The notes below the pieces were generated by a model. That model searched no databases and was not told the DNA's origin. It saw only the letters and a program-made list of their open reading frames with translations. Below, piece after piece: positions 8,596 through 16,141 of a stretch of 45,295 nt of DNA. Source of the DNA: an uncultured Collinsella sp. (lineage in GTDB: Bacteria > Actinomycetota > Coriobacteriia > Coriobacteriales > Coriobacteriaceae); assembly GCA_947507155.1 (NCBI GenBank), contig CANNOC010000019.1:1-45295 (forward strand), written 5' to 3'. How positions within the stretch are numbered: position 1 is the stretch's first letter; each line of letters opens with the position of its first letter. Position numbers and translations under genes: made by a program.

Positions 8596-8994
8596 ATGGC
8601 GCAATCTCAGAACAGCACGGTCGATCTGGCAACGCCGGCAACCTGCCTGATGGGGCTTACCAGCCACGGTAACGTGATGGTGGGCAATAAGGCGTTCGAG
8701 TACTATAACGAGCGCAATCCCGAGGATTATATTCAAATCCCGTGGGACGAGGTCGACTATATTGCCGCCGAGGTTATGCGCGGCACCAAGAAGATTACGC
8801 GTTTTGCCATCTTCACCAAGGACAACGGTCACTTTACGTTTTCCACGCGCGACGACAAAGAGACGCTTCGTGCGGTCCGTAAGTACGTCGATGAGGATAA
8901 GCTCGTGCGTTCGCCCGACTTTATCGATGTGACGGCCAAGGGCGCCAAGAGCATCCCCTCCGTCATCAAAGGCCTCTTCCACAAAGGCAACTAG
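8596..8994 (+). CDS. manO: DUF956 family protein (ManO-like)
   Basis: A 132-residue soluble protein. The ATG at 8596 is preferred over an upstream in-frame TTG, which overlaps the ribosome site GGAGGGCGAGG. Conserved features of the family are visible: an N-terminal Thr/Ser-rich lead, the segment LMGLTSHGNVMVGNKAFEYY, and IPWDEVDYIAAEV plus FAIFTKDNGHFTFSTRD. DUF956 genes sit almost always downstream of manXYZ-type PTS operons, where they are thought to modulate PTS expression or activity; the mechanism is not established. Here a terminator-like hairpin separates it from manZ, so it may be expressed at a lower level. Confidence 0.88.
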   Translation: MAQSQNSTVDLATPATCLMGLTSHGNVMVGNKAFEYYNERNPEDYIQIPWDEVDYIAAEVMRGTKKITRFAIFTKDNGHFTFSTRDDKETLRAVRKYVDEDKLVRSPDFIDVTAKGAKSIPSVIKGLFHKGN

Positions 8995-9002
8995 CTCCTC
9001 AT

Positions 9003-9071
9003 AAGTTGCGGTGAAATAGTTTCTAAATACGGCTTTAGATGCTTCAGACAGGAACTATTCCACCGCAACTT
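9003..9071 (+). repeat. Palindromic intergenic repeat, copy 2
   Basis: The left arm at 9003-9022 and the right arm GAACTATTCCACCGCAACTT at 9052-9071 match copy 1 almost exactly, while the loop differs. It begins eight bases after the manO stop. There is no long T-run on the plus strand, so it may be a weak terminator or a mobile palindrome of the REP/MITE kind. Confidence 0.8.
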
Positions 9072-9129
9072 CGAAGTCTAGTCATGCGACGTATGGCGAT
9101 GCAGTAAATCTGCTACACTAGTACAACAT

Positions 9130-9205
9130 GCCTCCGTAGCTCAGGGGATAGAGCACCGCTCTCCTAAAGCGGGTGTCGACGGTTCGAATCCGCCCGGGGG
9201 CACCA
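9130..9205 (+). tRNA. tRNA-Arg (anticodon CCT)
   Basis: A complete 76-base cloverleaf. The acceptor arms GCCTCCG and CGGGGGC pair with one G-T wobble; the D-arm is GCTCAGGGGATAGAGC, the anticodon loop CTCCTAA gives anticodon CCT (codon AGG), the T-arm contains GGTTCGAATCC, and the 3' CCA is encoded at 9203-9205. A TACACT -10-like hexamer lies at 9114-9119. The T-loop onward is duplicated at 9312. Confidence 0.95.
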
Positions 9206-9256
9206 GGGAATATGACGGCGTCGCGGGAGCGGCGCCGTTTCTGGTTTGCGGGGGCC
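9183..9256 (+). repeat. 74-bp direct repeat, copy 1 (tRNA 3' end plus terminator)
   Basis: This segment starts in the T-loop of tRNA-Arg and runs through the CCA end and terminator. It is identical over 74 bases to 9312-9385, offset by 129 bases. Duplicated tRNA 3' ends are the usual mark of site-specific integration, but no integrase gene is present. Confidence 0.9.
9215..9240 (+). terminator. tRNA-Arg terminator
   Basis: A 10-bp stem (9215-9224 with 9229-9238, one G-T wobble) closed by a GGGA loop and followed by TTTCTGG. It lies ten bases after the CCA end. An identical copy lies at 9344-9367 within the direct repeat. Confidence 0.65.
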
Positions 9257-9271
9257 GCCGGCGGATGCGGG

Positions 9272-9285
9272 CCGTCGACACCCGC
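9272..9285 (-). repeat. 14-nt inverted copy of tRNA-Arg segment
   Basis: CCGTCGACACCCGC is the exact reverse complement of 9169-9182 in the tRNA, which is the stretch immediately before the start of the direct repeat. It lies in the 55-base spacer between the two repeat copies. Confidence 0.75.
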
Positions 9286-9311
9286 GCCACCAATTTCCCC
9301 GCGGGGGAGTT

Positions 9312-9385
9312 TTCGAATCCGCCCGGGGGCACCAGGGAATATGACGGCGTCGCGGGAGCGGCGCCGTTTCTGGTTTGCGGGGGCC
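9312..9385 (+). repeat. 74-bp direct repeat, copy 2 (att-like tRNA 3' fragment)
   Basis: Perfect copy of 9183-9256. It contains the T-loop, the 3' acceptor strand, CCA and the terminator of tRNA-Arg but none of the 5' two-thirds, so it cannot be a functional tRNA. It marks the left edge of the decayed region that follows. Confidence 0.9.
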
Positions 9386-9423
9386 ACCGTGCTGCTCGCC
9401 CGTGGGGGACTGGCATCTGTTTC

Positions 9424-10624
9424 CTAGAGTGCGCTGCGGTAAATCTTTCTCGCGTTGTCCAGCGTGAGCTTCCTGAAGCTGCCGAAGAGCTCTCCGCGGT
9501 TGATCTTGAGGCCCGGAATCATCTTTTCGATATCGTCCTCGGTGACTCCGAACTCCGATAGCGCGCGCGGCATTCCCAGCGAGACGAAGAAATCCTGCAG
9601 CTCGTCGATGGTCGCTTCGACCGCGTACTCGATTGCCTGCTCGGGGGTTACCTCCACATCGAGCTCGTCCGCGTCCGAATCGATGGGTTCGATGCCAAGG
9701 GCCTGGGCGCTGAACTCCAGGAAGCGCTCAGGGTGCTCTCGCCATACGTAGCGCATCCAGGCGGGGAAGATGACGGCGAGGCCGGCGCCGTGCGTGATCT
9801 TGGTGTCCAGTGCGGATAGCTCGTGCTCAAGGCCGCGGCAGGTCCAATCGCCGTCGCGCAGGGCGTTATGGGCGAGCGTACCCACCCACATGATCTCGGC
9901 GCGGGCGTCGTAGTCATCGGGGTTCTCCATCACCTTGGGCGCCGCCTCCCTCGCGGCGCACACTAGCCCGCAGGCGATGTTGTCGGTTACGCCCACGGCG
10001 GGCTCGCCGGAGAAGAGTCGCTCCATGATATGGGCGATCATGTCGGTCACTCCCGCGGCGGTCTGGCAGGCGGGCAGGCTGAAGGTCAGCTCCGGGTCGA
10101 GGAAGGCGATGGCCGGGCGGTTGAGGTCCGTGTTAATGCTGCATTTGAGGTGCTCCTCGTCGTTGCTGATAACGCAGGAGTTAGAGGCCTCGGAACCGGA
10201 TGCGGGGATGGTCACCACGCAGGCGACGTCGATGCGGTCGGCGGGAACGGCGCGCTTGCGGAAGAAGTCCCATACGTCGCCGTCGTATACCGCCCCAGTG
10301 CGATGGCCTTCGCGCAGTCCATGACGGAGCCGCCGCCCACGGGCAGGATGATGTCGGCGTCGTTTGCCCGTGCGAGCTCGACGCCTTCTCGTGCCAAGCC
10401 TATTTCGGGGTTTGGACGCACCCCTCCAAGCCCGATGTGCTCCACGCCCGCGGCATCGAGCGATGCCCTCACGCGGACGAGCGTTCCGCAGCGAACTGCG
10501 GAACCCCTGCCGTAGACAATGAGCGCTCAGCGGTAGCCGGAGGCGGACAGAGTCCCCCAACCTTGTCGGTCGCTTTTCGCCCAAAGACAAAGCGGGTGGG
10601 GGAGTAGAAGGAGAAATCGTTCAT
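9424..10624 (-). pseudogene. Iron-containing alcohol dehydrogenase (butanol dehydrogenase-like), frameshifted
   Basis: The 3' two-thirds is an intact reading frame with family III Fe-ADH features: IPASGSEASNSCVISN, DMIAHIMERLFSGE and KITHGAGLAVIFPAWMRY, which hold metal-binding His residues. The 5' third needs frame changes. The true start MNDFSFYSPTRFVFGRKATDKVG (ATG at 10624) breaks near a G-run at about 10556. ALIVYGRGSA resumes in another frame just after an in-frame TGA near 10528. The coenzyme motif DIILPVGGGSVMDCAKAIALG then loses frame at a G-run near 10305 before AVYDGDVWDFF. At least three indels and one stop make an active enzyme unlikely. Two lesions are in G homopolymers, so some could be sequencing errors. 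The intact protein would reduce aldehydes or oxidise alcohols with NAD(P)H. Confidence 0.85.
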
Positions 10625-10882
10625 GGAGCTCCAATCTGGCGTTTCGCCCTACATGCGCGGAGGAGTTTTTCGGGCGCATCGCCTGCGTTCGCGTCGCAAT
10701 CTCGGCGGCGCGGTGCGGTCCGTGGATTCCATCGTATCGCCCGCGGCACCCCTTACCGACGATTGAGGCGAGTCTGCATTTCGCGGCGCGACGTCCACCT
10801 GGCGGACGATATCCGTTCGCGACACGTGGCCGTCCCGGTCGCAATAGCGTATGCGCGCCGGGTTGCCGAGATGGGCCTGCGA

Positions 10883-11011
10883 CCCCTTCTCCTGATGCGA
10901 GCGCGCGAGACGGGCGAGCAGCGGCGCGAGCACCTGCTCGACCGTCTCCTCCCGATACCACGCCGCCACGGGCAACCCGTTCACGTCAAACCCGTACGTT
11001 CGCCATGCCAT
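10883..11011 (-). pseudogene. Debris of a nucleoside/sugar-kinase-like gene (N-terminal fragment)
   Basis: On the minus strand, about 40 codons read YGFDVNGLPVAAWYREETV and then EQVLAPLLARLARSHQEKG. This resembles the segment just before the P-loop in the P-loop kinase family annotated as nucleoside/nucleotide kinase. The P-loop itself is missing. The neighbouring stretch (10625-10880) also has short protein-like pieces (RIRYCDRDGHVSR) but no intact gene. I read 10625-11105 as decayed coding sequence. Confidence 0.35.
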
Positions 11012-11104
11012 TCGCCTCGCCGCCTTCGCCGAACGAAACCGCGTATCCAGACCGCCGGTCCCCCACCCAGCACTTCGACGAGCCTTCGCGCTCACTTCTG
11101 CGGT

Positions 11105-11304
11105 CGGGATGCGCCCGCGAGGCGCTCGGCAGGCAGCGCCATTTCCGCTCGCTGTGTCGAGCGCGAGTGTCGAGAAGTCGCCATATGCCACTCAGATGTA
11201 GCATGGAGTGCCGAAGCGCACGCGCCCGTGACGAAACACTGGCGCCAACCCGTTCCGCGCACCACCCCGCCCGTAAGGTGTGTGGCGAAAGGAGGACCAG
11301 CCGC
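11105..11304 (+). repeat. Flanking duplication, left copy: regulator promoter and leader
   Basis: About 200 bases aligning at roughly 85% identity (by eye) with 15943-16141, the region upstream of the intact LevR-like gene. It includes the near-identical end ACCCCGCCCGTAAGGTGTG, the GAAAGGAGGACCAGCCGC ribosome site and the ATG. The two copies lie in the same orientation and flank the PTS/GH32 cassette. Confidence 0.85.
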
Positions 11305-11495
11305 ATGAACATCCCCGAGACACAGAGCCTACCTCGATCGCATTCCGCACGAGCTTCTCTGACATTTCCGCCCATTACCACGTGGAGGTCCCCGTCGCGG
11401 AGATCGCCTACGCATACGACTACATCAATTCCCGGCATGCCCCGCGCAGGCAGGCCACGCTGAACGACGGGTCCGCGGCCCGGCAGGACGAATGA
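11305..11495 (+). pseudogene. Internally deleted remnant of the LevR-like regulator
   Basis: It begins with the same ribosome site and MNIPETQ start as the regulator at 16142, then jumps to that gene's last ~50 codons (AFRTSFSDISAHYHVEVP to the stop). The junction falls at a shared GCAT (16188 and 18740 in the intact copy), removing about 2.55 kb. A second 11-base deletion lies a few codons after the start. Start and end are out of frame, so no product is expected. The retained 3' end is nearly identical to the intact copy. Confidence 0.9.
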
Positions 11496-11529
11496 CGCGC
11501 TTCGGCACAGGCCATGCCGAAACGCGTCA
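11493..11529 (+). promoter_or_regulatory. Strong hairpin in the leader of PTS operon 2
   Basis: TGACGCGCTTCGGCA (11493-11507) pairs with TGCCGAAACGCGTCA (11515-11529) with one mismatch and a 7-base loop. It lies about ten bases before the ribosome site of the EIIB gene and has no T-tail, so mRNA stability or translational control is more likely than termination. The corresponding place after the intact regulator (18893-18904) has lost it. Confidence 0.6.
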
Positions 11530-11558
11530 CGCAAGCAAAGGAAGGAAGCCAACATCAC

Positions 11559-12047
11559 ATGAGCATCATCGCAGCACGCATCGACAACCGCCTGCTACAC
11601 GGCATAGTGGCAACCCAGTGGGTACCCGAGTTCCGTCCGCAGCGTCTCATGGTCATCGATGACATCGTCGCCAACGACCCGACCAAGAAGGCCGCCATGC
11701 GGATGGCAAAGCCCTCGGGAGTCGCCCTCTCCATTATCAACAAGGAGACGGCTCTCACGAACTATCGGGCGGGCAAGTACGACGACCACACGGTCTTCAT
11801 CGTGGCGCGAGACCCCCAGACCATCCTCGACGTCATACAGACGGGCCAGGTTGTTCCCACACTCGTGGTCGGAGGCACAGTCTTTCCCGAAGAGGGGTCA
11901 GACGCCGTCCAGGTGAGCAGTCGCGCCTACGTCACCAAAGACGAGCTGCCCGCATATCGAGCGATTGCTGGCACCGGCTGCGACATCACCGTTCGCTATG
12001 TGCCGGCCGACAAGCCCGTAGAGCTCTCCAGCATCATCACGCTTTAG
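11559..12047 (+). CDS. PTS mannose/fructose/sorbose-family EIIB component
   Basis: A 162-residue EIIB protein starting at ATG 11559 after AAGGAAGGAAG. The phosphorylatable His lies in RIDNRLLHGIVATQW near residue 15, and the family segment DDIVANDPTKKAAMRMAKP follows. Unlike PTS operon 1, EIIA is encoded separately (13723). It is the first gene of a B-C-D-A-GH32 operon whose LevR-like regulator and fructosidase point to fructose or fructo-oligosaccharide uptake, as in the Bacillus subtilis lev operon; that substrate is inferred. The 5' end (ribosome site and first codons) is duplicated in mutated form at 18904-18944. Confidence 0.93.
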   Translation: MSIIAARIDNRLLHGIVATQWVPEFRPQRLMVIDDIVANDPTKKAAMRMAKPSGVALSIINKETALTNYRAGKYDDHTVFIVARDPQTILDVIQTGQVVPTLVVGGTVFPEEGSDAVQVSSRAYVTKDELPAYRAIAGTGCDITVRYVPADKPVELSSIITL

Positions 12048-12062
12048 CAAGGGAGTGAACTT

Positions 12063-12836
12063 ATGACACCATCCATCATCCAGATAGCCGTCGTTACACT
12101 CATCGCCTTCATCTACGGAGCCGAGAAGAACGCGGGACAAATTCTCACGAACATGTCCGTCACGCCAGCATGGTTCGTCGGACTTGCGCTCGGCGACCCC
12201 GTAACCGGCCTCGCCGTCGGCGCCATCGTCCAACTCATGAGCCTGGGCGTGGCGGCCATGGGAGGAGCCTCCGTCCCCGACTATCCCACTGCCGCCATCA
12301 TTGGCGCCGTCGTTGCCATCACCTCGGGTCAGGAGGCGAGCGTCGGCGTTGCCGCCGGAATCGCAGTCGGCATGCTCGGCCTTCAGCTCGACGTCATCGC
12401 CAAGACGGCAAACGGCTTCCTCGGGCGTACCTCGCAGCGCTTTGCCGAAGAGGGCAAGTACTCGCAGATGAAGAGCGTACTTTTCCTCGGTCCGGTCTTC
12501 TATGGCCTTACGGCGGCCATCCCCACGTTTGCCGTACTGCTCTTTGGCGCCGATGCCGTCAACGCTTTCCTCTCCGTCATGCCCTCCTGGTTCACGACCG
12601 GCCTCTCCATCGCCGCCGGTATCCTCCCCGTCGTCGGCCTTGCGATGCTTCTGTCCTTCATGCCAATGAAGAAATTCATCGCCTACGCCATCGTTGGCTT
12701 CGTTCTGGCCGCCTACCTGCAGATAAGCATTCTCCCCATTGCCCTGCTCGGTGCCGCCGCGGCCATCGAGTACTACAAGTCGCACAGCAATCCGTCCGTA
12801 AACGCCCTCGACGCTGGAGGTCTGGAAGATGAGTAA
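12063..12836 (+). CDS. PTS mannose/sorbose-family EIIC permease
   Basis: A 257-residue polytopic EIIC protein with multiple hydrophobic helices and the family's conserved pattern (LALGDPVTGLAVGAIVQLMSLGVAAMGGASVPDY). It provides the membrane channel for the second PTS. A GGGAG ribosome site precedes ATG 12063. Its last codons overlap the start of the EIID gene by eight bases, which suggests translational coupling. The C-terminal tail after the last helix (YYKSHSNPSVNALDAGGLEDE) is short and cytoplasmic. Confidence 0.93.
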   Translation: MTPSIIQIAVVTLIAFIYGAEKNAGQILTNMSVTPAWFVGLALGDPVTGLAVGAIVQLMSLGVAAMGGASVPDYPTAAIIGAVVAITSGQEASVGVAAGIAVGMLGLQLDVIAKTANGFLGRTSQRFAEEGKYSQMKSVLFLGPVFYGLTAAIPTFAVLLFGADAVNAFLSVMPSWFTTGLSIAAGILPVVGLAMLLSFMPMKKFIAYAIVGFVLAAYLQISILPIALLGAAAAIEYYKSHSNPSVNALDAGGLEDE

Positions 12837-13689
12837 CGAAGTTAACGCCACCAAGGCAAACGAAGCGCCAACCCGCCTGGCAGACGGAACGTACCAGCCA
12901 GTCCTCACCGTTTCCGATCTCGACCGTTGCGGCCGCCGCTGGATGCTCGGCGCGTCTATCTATAACTATGAGTCCCAGTGTGCCCCGGCGGTCATGTTCG
13001 CAACCGAACCCGCCCTGCGCAAGATCTATGCAGGAGACGAGGAGGGCTACCGCAGGTCACTTCTGAGCACCTATCGCTATTACAATGCGACTCCCCAGGT
13101 AAGCGGCCTGCTCCTCGGCGCCGGCCTAGCCTTGGAGGACAAGGGGCACAATGACGCCATCGACGCGGTCCAAGACCTTAAGATTGGCCTCATGGGCTCC
13201 CTCTCAGGAGTCGGCGATACGATCTTCGCCATCCTCATTCCCACCATCTTCGGCTCCATCGCCGCCTACATGGGACAGGCGGGAAACCCCGTCGGCGTGC
13301 TTCTCTGGCTCGCCGTCGCCATCGCCATCTTCGTATGGAAGCTCTTTGACTGGCGCATAGGCTATAAGTTCGGCGACAAGCTCTTCACGACCCTTGCCGA
13401 GAAGATGTCCGTTTTCACCGAGTCGACGTCGGCACTTGGCATGATGGTCGTCGGTGCGCTCATCCCCACCGTCATCAAGGTCTCGTGTGGTCTCACGTTC
13501 ACCATGGGTGACGTCACGCTCGACGTCCAGACGGGCATCCTCGACCAAATCATGGTCGGCATGCTGCCCGTAATAGCCACAGCCATCGTCTACGCCCTCG
13601 TCAAGCGCAAGGTCAGCATCAACAAGATTGTCCTCGGCATCCTCATCATCTCGTGGGTGTGCGCGGCTTTCGGCATTCTTGCTGCCTAG
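12829..13689 (+). CDS. PTS mannose/sorbose-family EIID component
   Basis: A 286-residue EIID protein. The N-terminal domain has RRWMLGASIYNYESQCAPA, corresponding to the FxxxxxxNYER region of the family, then YRYYNATPQVSGLLLGAGLALED and IGLMGSLSGVGDTIFAILIPT before the C-terminal helices. It overlaps the EIIC gene by eight bases. With EIIC it forms the membrane part of the second PTS. Homologous to, but clearly diverged from, the EIID at 7555, so the two PTS operons are not recent duplicates. Confidence 0.93.
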   Translation: MSNEVNATKANEAPTRLADGTYQPVLTVSDLDRCGRRWMLGASIYNYESQCAPAVMFATEPALRKIYAGDEEGYRRSLLSTYRYYNATPQVSGLLLGAGLALEDKGHNDAIDAVQDLKIGLMGSLSGVGDTIFAILIPTIFGSIAAYMGQAGNPVGVLLWLAVAIAIFVWKLFDWRIGYKFGDKLFTTLAEKMSVFTESTSALGMMVVGALIPTVIKVSCGLTFTMGDVTLDVQTGILDQIMVGMLPVIATAIVYALVKRKVSINKIVLGILIISWVCAAFGILAA

Positions 13690-13722
13690 CCTAGGGCTAG
13701 ACCAACCCACAAAGGACGCATT

Positions 13723-14127
13723 ATGAGGCACATCATCATTGCATCGCACTACGGCCTGGCAGCCGGACTCGGAGACACGCTCAAGGCCATCATAGGACCG
13801 GGGCACGACATCAGGGTTGTCTGCGCGTTTACAGACGAAACCCCGCTCGAGGAGAAGCTCGCCAGCGCATTCGAGGGCATCGCCGAAGATGACGAGACCC
13901 TCGTTCTCACCGACATCCTTCAGGGCAGCGTAAACCAGCTCGTAGCCTGCTCGGCTCCGCGAGGCGCGTTCATAGTGACCGGCGTAAACCTTCCCGTGGC
14001 CCTCGAGCTCTCGCTCCACGCCGGACAGCTTACTCCCGATGTGGTGAGGCATGTCGTCACCCAAGCCAAAGAGCAGCTCGTCTACCTCGGAGATCTTACT
14101 CCGGACGTTGACGAAGAAGACGAATAG
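13723..14127 (+). CDS. PTS mannose-family EIIA component
   Basis: A 134-residue cytoplasmic EIIA-Man domain with the active-site His9 in MRHIIIASHYGLAAGL, the typical start of the family. It accepts phosphate from HPr and passes it to the EIIB at 11559. The length matches a stand-alone EIIA domain, and the C-terminus is very acidic (DLTPDVDEEDE). It is 33 bases downstream of EIID and 29 upstream of the GH32 gene. LevR-type regulators are themselves phosphorylated by PTS proteins, so this EIIA/EIIB pair may also signal sugar availability to the regulator at 16142. Confidence 0.93.
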   Translation: MRHIIIASHYGLAAGLGDTLKAIIGPGHDIRVVCAFTDETPLEEKLASAFEGIAEDDETLVLTDILQGSVNQLVACSAPRGAFIVTGVNLPVALELSLHAGQLTPDVVRHVVTQAKEQLVYLGDLTPDVDEEDE

Positions 14128-14156
14128 GAAAGACGCGACAGTAAGGAGGACGAGAC

Positions 14157-15593
14157 ATGCGCAAAGTCCCGACCAATAACCAGCACCTGTTCTACCAACC
14201 GAAGGACGTGTGGGTGGGAGACGTCATGCCCTTCGGCAAGGACGGCACGTTCTATCTATACCACCAGCGTGACACGCGCGACCCCGCTCCGCTTGCCGAA
14301 GGACAGCCCTTTGGGTGGTCGCTCGCGACCACCCAGGACTTCGTGACGTACCAGGAACACGGAACGGCGATCCCCCACGGCGGAGAAGACGACCAAGACC
14401 AGTTCATCTACGCCGGAACCGTTTACGAGGCAAAAGGGGAGGTACGCGCTTTCTATACCGGGTTCAACCGCAACTACCTGCGAGAAGGCAAAACGTCCCA
14501 GGTGCTCATGCAGGCGAAGGCCTGCTCGGATGATTATGCGACGTGGAAAAAGACGGGCGTTGCAGTAGAGCTCACGCCTCAGCCAGGATACGATGGGCGC
14601 AACTGGCGCGACCCTTTCGTAATATGGGATGACGACCGGAAGGAATACCTCCTCGTACTGGGCACGCGTAAGGGAGACGACCCCTCCAAAACCCTCCAAA
14701 CTGGCAGGCTCGTTCACTTTACGTCGAAGGACCTCGAGCACTGGCAGTTCAAGGGCGACTTCTGGGCCCCCGGCCTCTACACCATGTTCGAAATGCCAGA
14801 CATTTTTAAAATTGGCGATTGGTGGTACCTGGTCTACTCTGAGTACAGCGACGAGAACAAGATCGTCTACCGCATGAGCCGCGATCTCTACGGTCCGTGG
14901 GAGAAGCCGAGAGATGACGCCTTCGACGGGAGGGCGTATTACGCCGGACGGACCGCCTTCGACGGATCGCGCAGGATTCTGTCCGGCTGGGTCCCCACGC
15001 GCGAGAACGACGATGACCGGGCCAACTGGCTTTGGGGTGGCTCGTTTATGCCCCATGAGGTGTACCAGCGCCCCAATGGCACCCTCGGCGTTCGCCCTCC
15101 CCAAAGCATAAAGGATGCGTTCGAGTGCCCTGATGCCGTCCCGGATATCGAGCTTCGCGGAGACCACGAACGAACGGAGTGCGTAATCACCGAAAACGCA
15201 GGCGAGATCTTCTGCTTCGAGGCAGACGTGACGTTCAGGGACGCTTGCGACTTCTCAATTCGAGCCTACAAGAATCTCGAGACCGACGAGTCGTACGAAT
15301 ACCGCTTCGACCTCGACGCGAATCGGCTCTCGTTCGACAAGAGCCCCTGTTACAAGTGGTTCCGCGTAATGGATAAGGGGCTTTGGAGGCCAGTCTGGCT
15401 CGAGTCCGGGCGTTCTTACCACCTGCAGCTCATCGTTGACGACAACATCCTTGTCCTCTACCTCGACGGTACCGCACTCACGACACGCGTCTGCGAGAAG
15501 TTCGGCCACTCGCTTGCTGTTACGGTAACGAATGGCGAACTCAAACTGTCCAACATAGCCTTGGCGAAGGGGCTGCGCGAACAGGAAAAGTAA
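14157..15593 (+). CDS. GH32-type beta-fructosidase (intracellular)
   Basis: A 478-residue protein without a signal peptide, from ATG 14157 after AAGGAGG. Residues 1-300 form a five-bladed propeller-like GH32 domain. The transition-state motif RDP is seen in NWRDPFVIW, and the acid/base Glu is in MFEMPDIF. The canonical nucleophile motif NDPNG is replaced by VGDVMPFGKDG near residue 20-30, where Asp still aligns. The C-terminal third resembles the GH32 beta-sandwich (LYLDGTALTTRV). It likely cleaves fructosides, probably phosphorylated ones delivered by the co-encoded PTS. The substrate (sucrose-6-phosphate, fructo-oligosaccharide or another fructoside) is not fixed by sequence. GH43 is the main alternative family. 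Confidence 0.8.
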   Translation: MRKVPTNNQHLFYQPKDVWVGDVMPFGKDGTFYLYHQRDTRDPAPLAEGQPFGWSLATTQDFVTYQEHGTAIPHGGEDDQDQFIYAGTVYEAKGEVRAFYTGFNRNYLREGKTSQVLMQAKACSDDYATWKKTGVAVELTPQPGYDGRNWRDPFVIWDDDRKEYLLVLGTRKGDDPSKTLQTGRLVHFTSKDLEHWQFKGDFWAPGLYTMFEMPDIFKIGDWWYLVYSEYSDENKIVYRMSRDLYGPWEKPRDDAFDGRAYYAGRTAFDGSRRILSGWVPTRENDDDRANWLWGGSFMPHEVYQRPNGTLGVRPPQSIKDAFECPDAVPDIELRGDHERTECVITENAGEIFCFEADVTFRDACDFSIRAYKNLETDESYEYRFDLDANRLSFDKSPCYKWFRVMDKGLWRPVWLESGRSYHLQLIVDDNILVLYLDGTALTTRVCEKFGHSLAVTVTNGELKLSNIALAKGLREQEK

Positions 15594-15739
15594 GCCAGTG
15601 AACCTCGTTGCCACAGCGACTCCCCCAGCAAAACACGCGAACAACGGGTCCGGCCGCATTCCGGCGACCGGACTCGTCCTGTGCCCTGATGGCACATGGC
15701 CCCGGGCTGCCGACAGCGAGGCGGCCTTAGGGGCCTCGC

Positions 15740-15931
15740 CTACAGATTCCTGAGTGCGTCGACGAGGTAGACCTTGCCCGCGGTGACCTCGTCGGCCTGC
15801 TTGATGACCTTTGCGGGCACGACGGCCACCACAGCGCCGGCGGCAGAGCCGATTCGAGCGATGTGGTCAGAGACGGAGCGAACGGCGAGCCGCTTGCCGA
15901 CAGGGAGGCAGTCAAAGGTGGCAAAGCGCAC
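15740..15931 (-). pseudogene. C-terminal fragment of an unidentified gene
   Basis: The minus strand reads RFATFDCLPVGKRLAVRSV to a stop after KVYLVDALRNL, about 62 codons with GC-rich third positions typical of real genes here. The upstream part of the frame runs into the antisense of the duplicated regulator leader, so the 5' part of the gene has been lost at the repeat boundary near 15943. I do not recognise the family. It shows that the right copy of the duplication was inserted into or next to an existing gene. The rest of 15594-16141 holds only the leader repeat and some GC-rich imperfect palindromes. Confidence 0.4.
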
Positions 15932-15942
15932 TCCTACGGTTG

Positions 15943-16141
15943 GGATACGCCCGTGAGGCGCTCGGCGGACAGCGCTGTTGCCGCTCGCTGTGTCGAGCGC
16001 AGGTGTCGAGAAGTTGCCATATGTCACTACAGATGTATCATGGAGTGCCGAAGTTCACGTGCCCGTGACAAAACGCGGGCGCCAACCCGTCCCGAGCACC
16101 ACCCCGCCCGTAAGGTGTGGGACGAAAGGAGGACCAGCCGC
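15943..16141 (+). repeat. Flanking duplication, right copy: regulator promoter and leader
   Basis: Counterpart of 11105-11304 in the same orientation, ending at the ribosome site AAAGGAGG and the ATG at 16142. Single-base differences and small changes are scattered through it, so the duplication is not recent. It presumably carries the promoter of the intact regulator. Confidence 0.85.

Noticed and set aside
9003..9385. Possible CRISPR-like array from repeated sequences
   Set aside because: Only two unrelated repeat types are present, one 74 bp long with a single spacer; no regular short repeats and no cas genes.
9141..9561. Overlapping open frames on both strands through the tRNA and direct repeats
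   Set aside because: They are frames through tRNA and terminator sequence, repeated because the DNA is repeated; no codon bias or family similarity.
11503..11518. Sigma-54-like GG-N10-GC promoter (CGGCACAGGCCATGCC) before the EIIB gene
   Set aside because: The spacing fits, but the bases are fully explained by the palindrome at 11493-11529, actinobacteria lack sigma-54, and the regulator has no GAFTGA loop.
15863..16141. Longer N-terminus for the LevR-like regulator (93 extra codons)
   Set aside because: The extension is the leader that is repeated at 11105. It is Arg/Cys-rich and unlike the family, and AAAGGAGG stands before ATG 16142.
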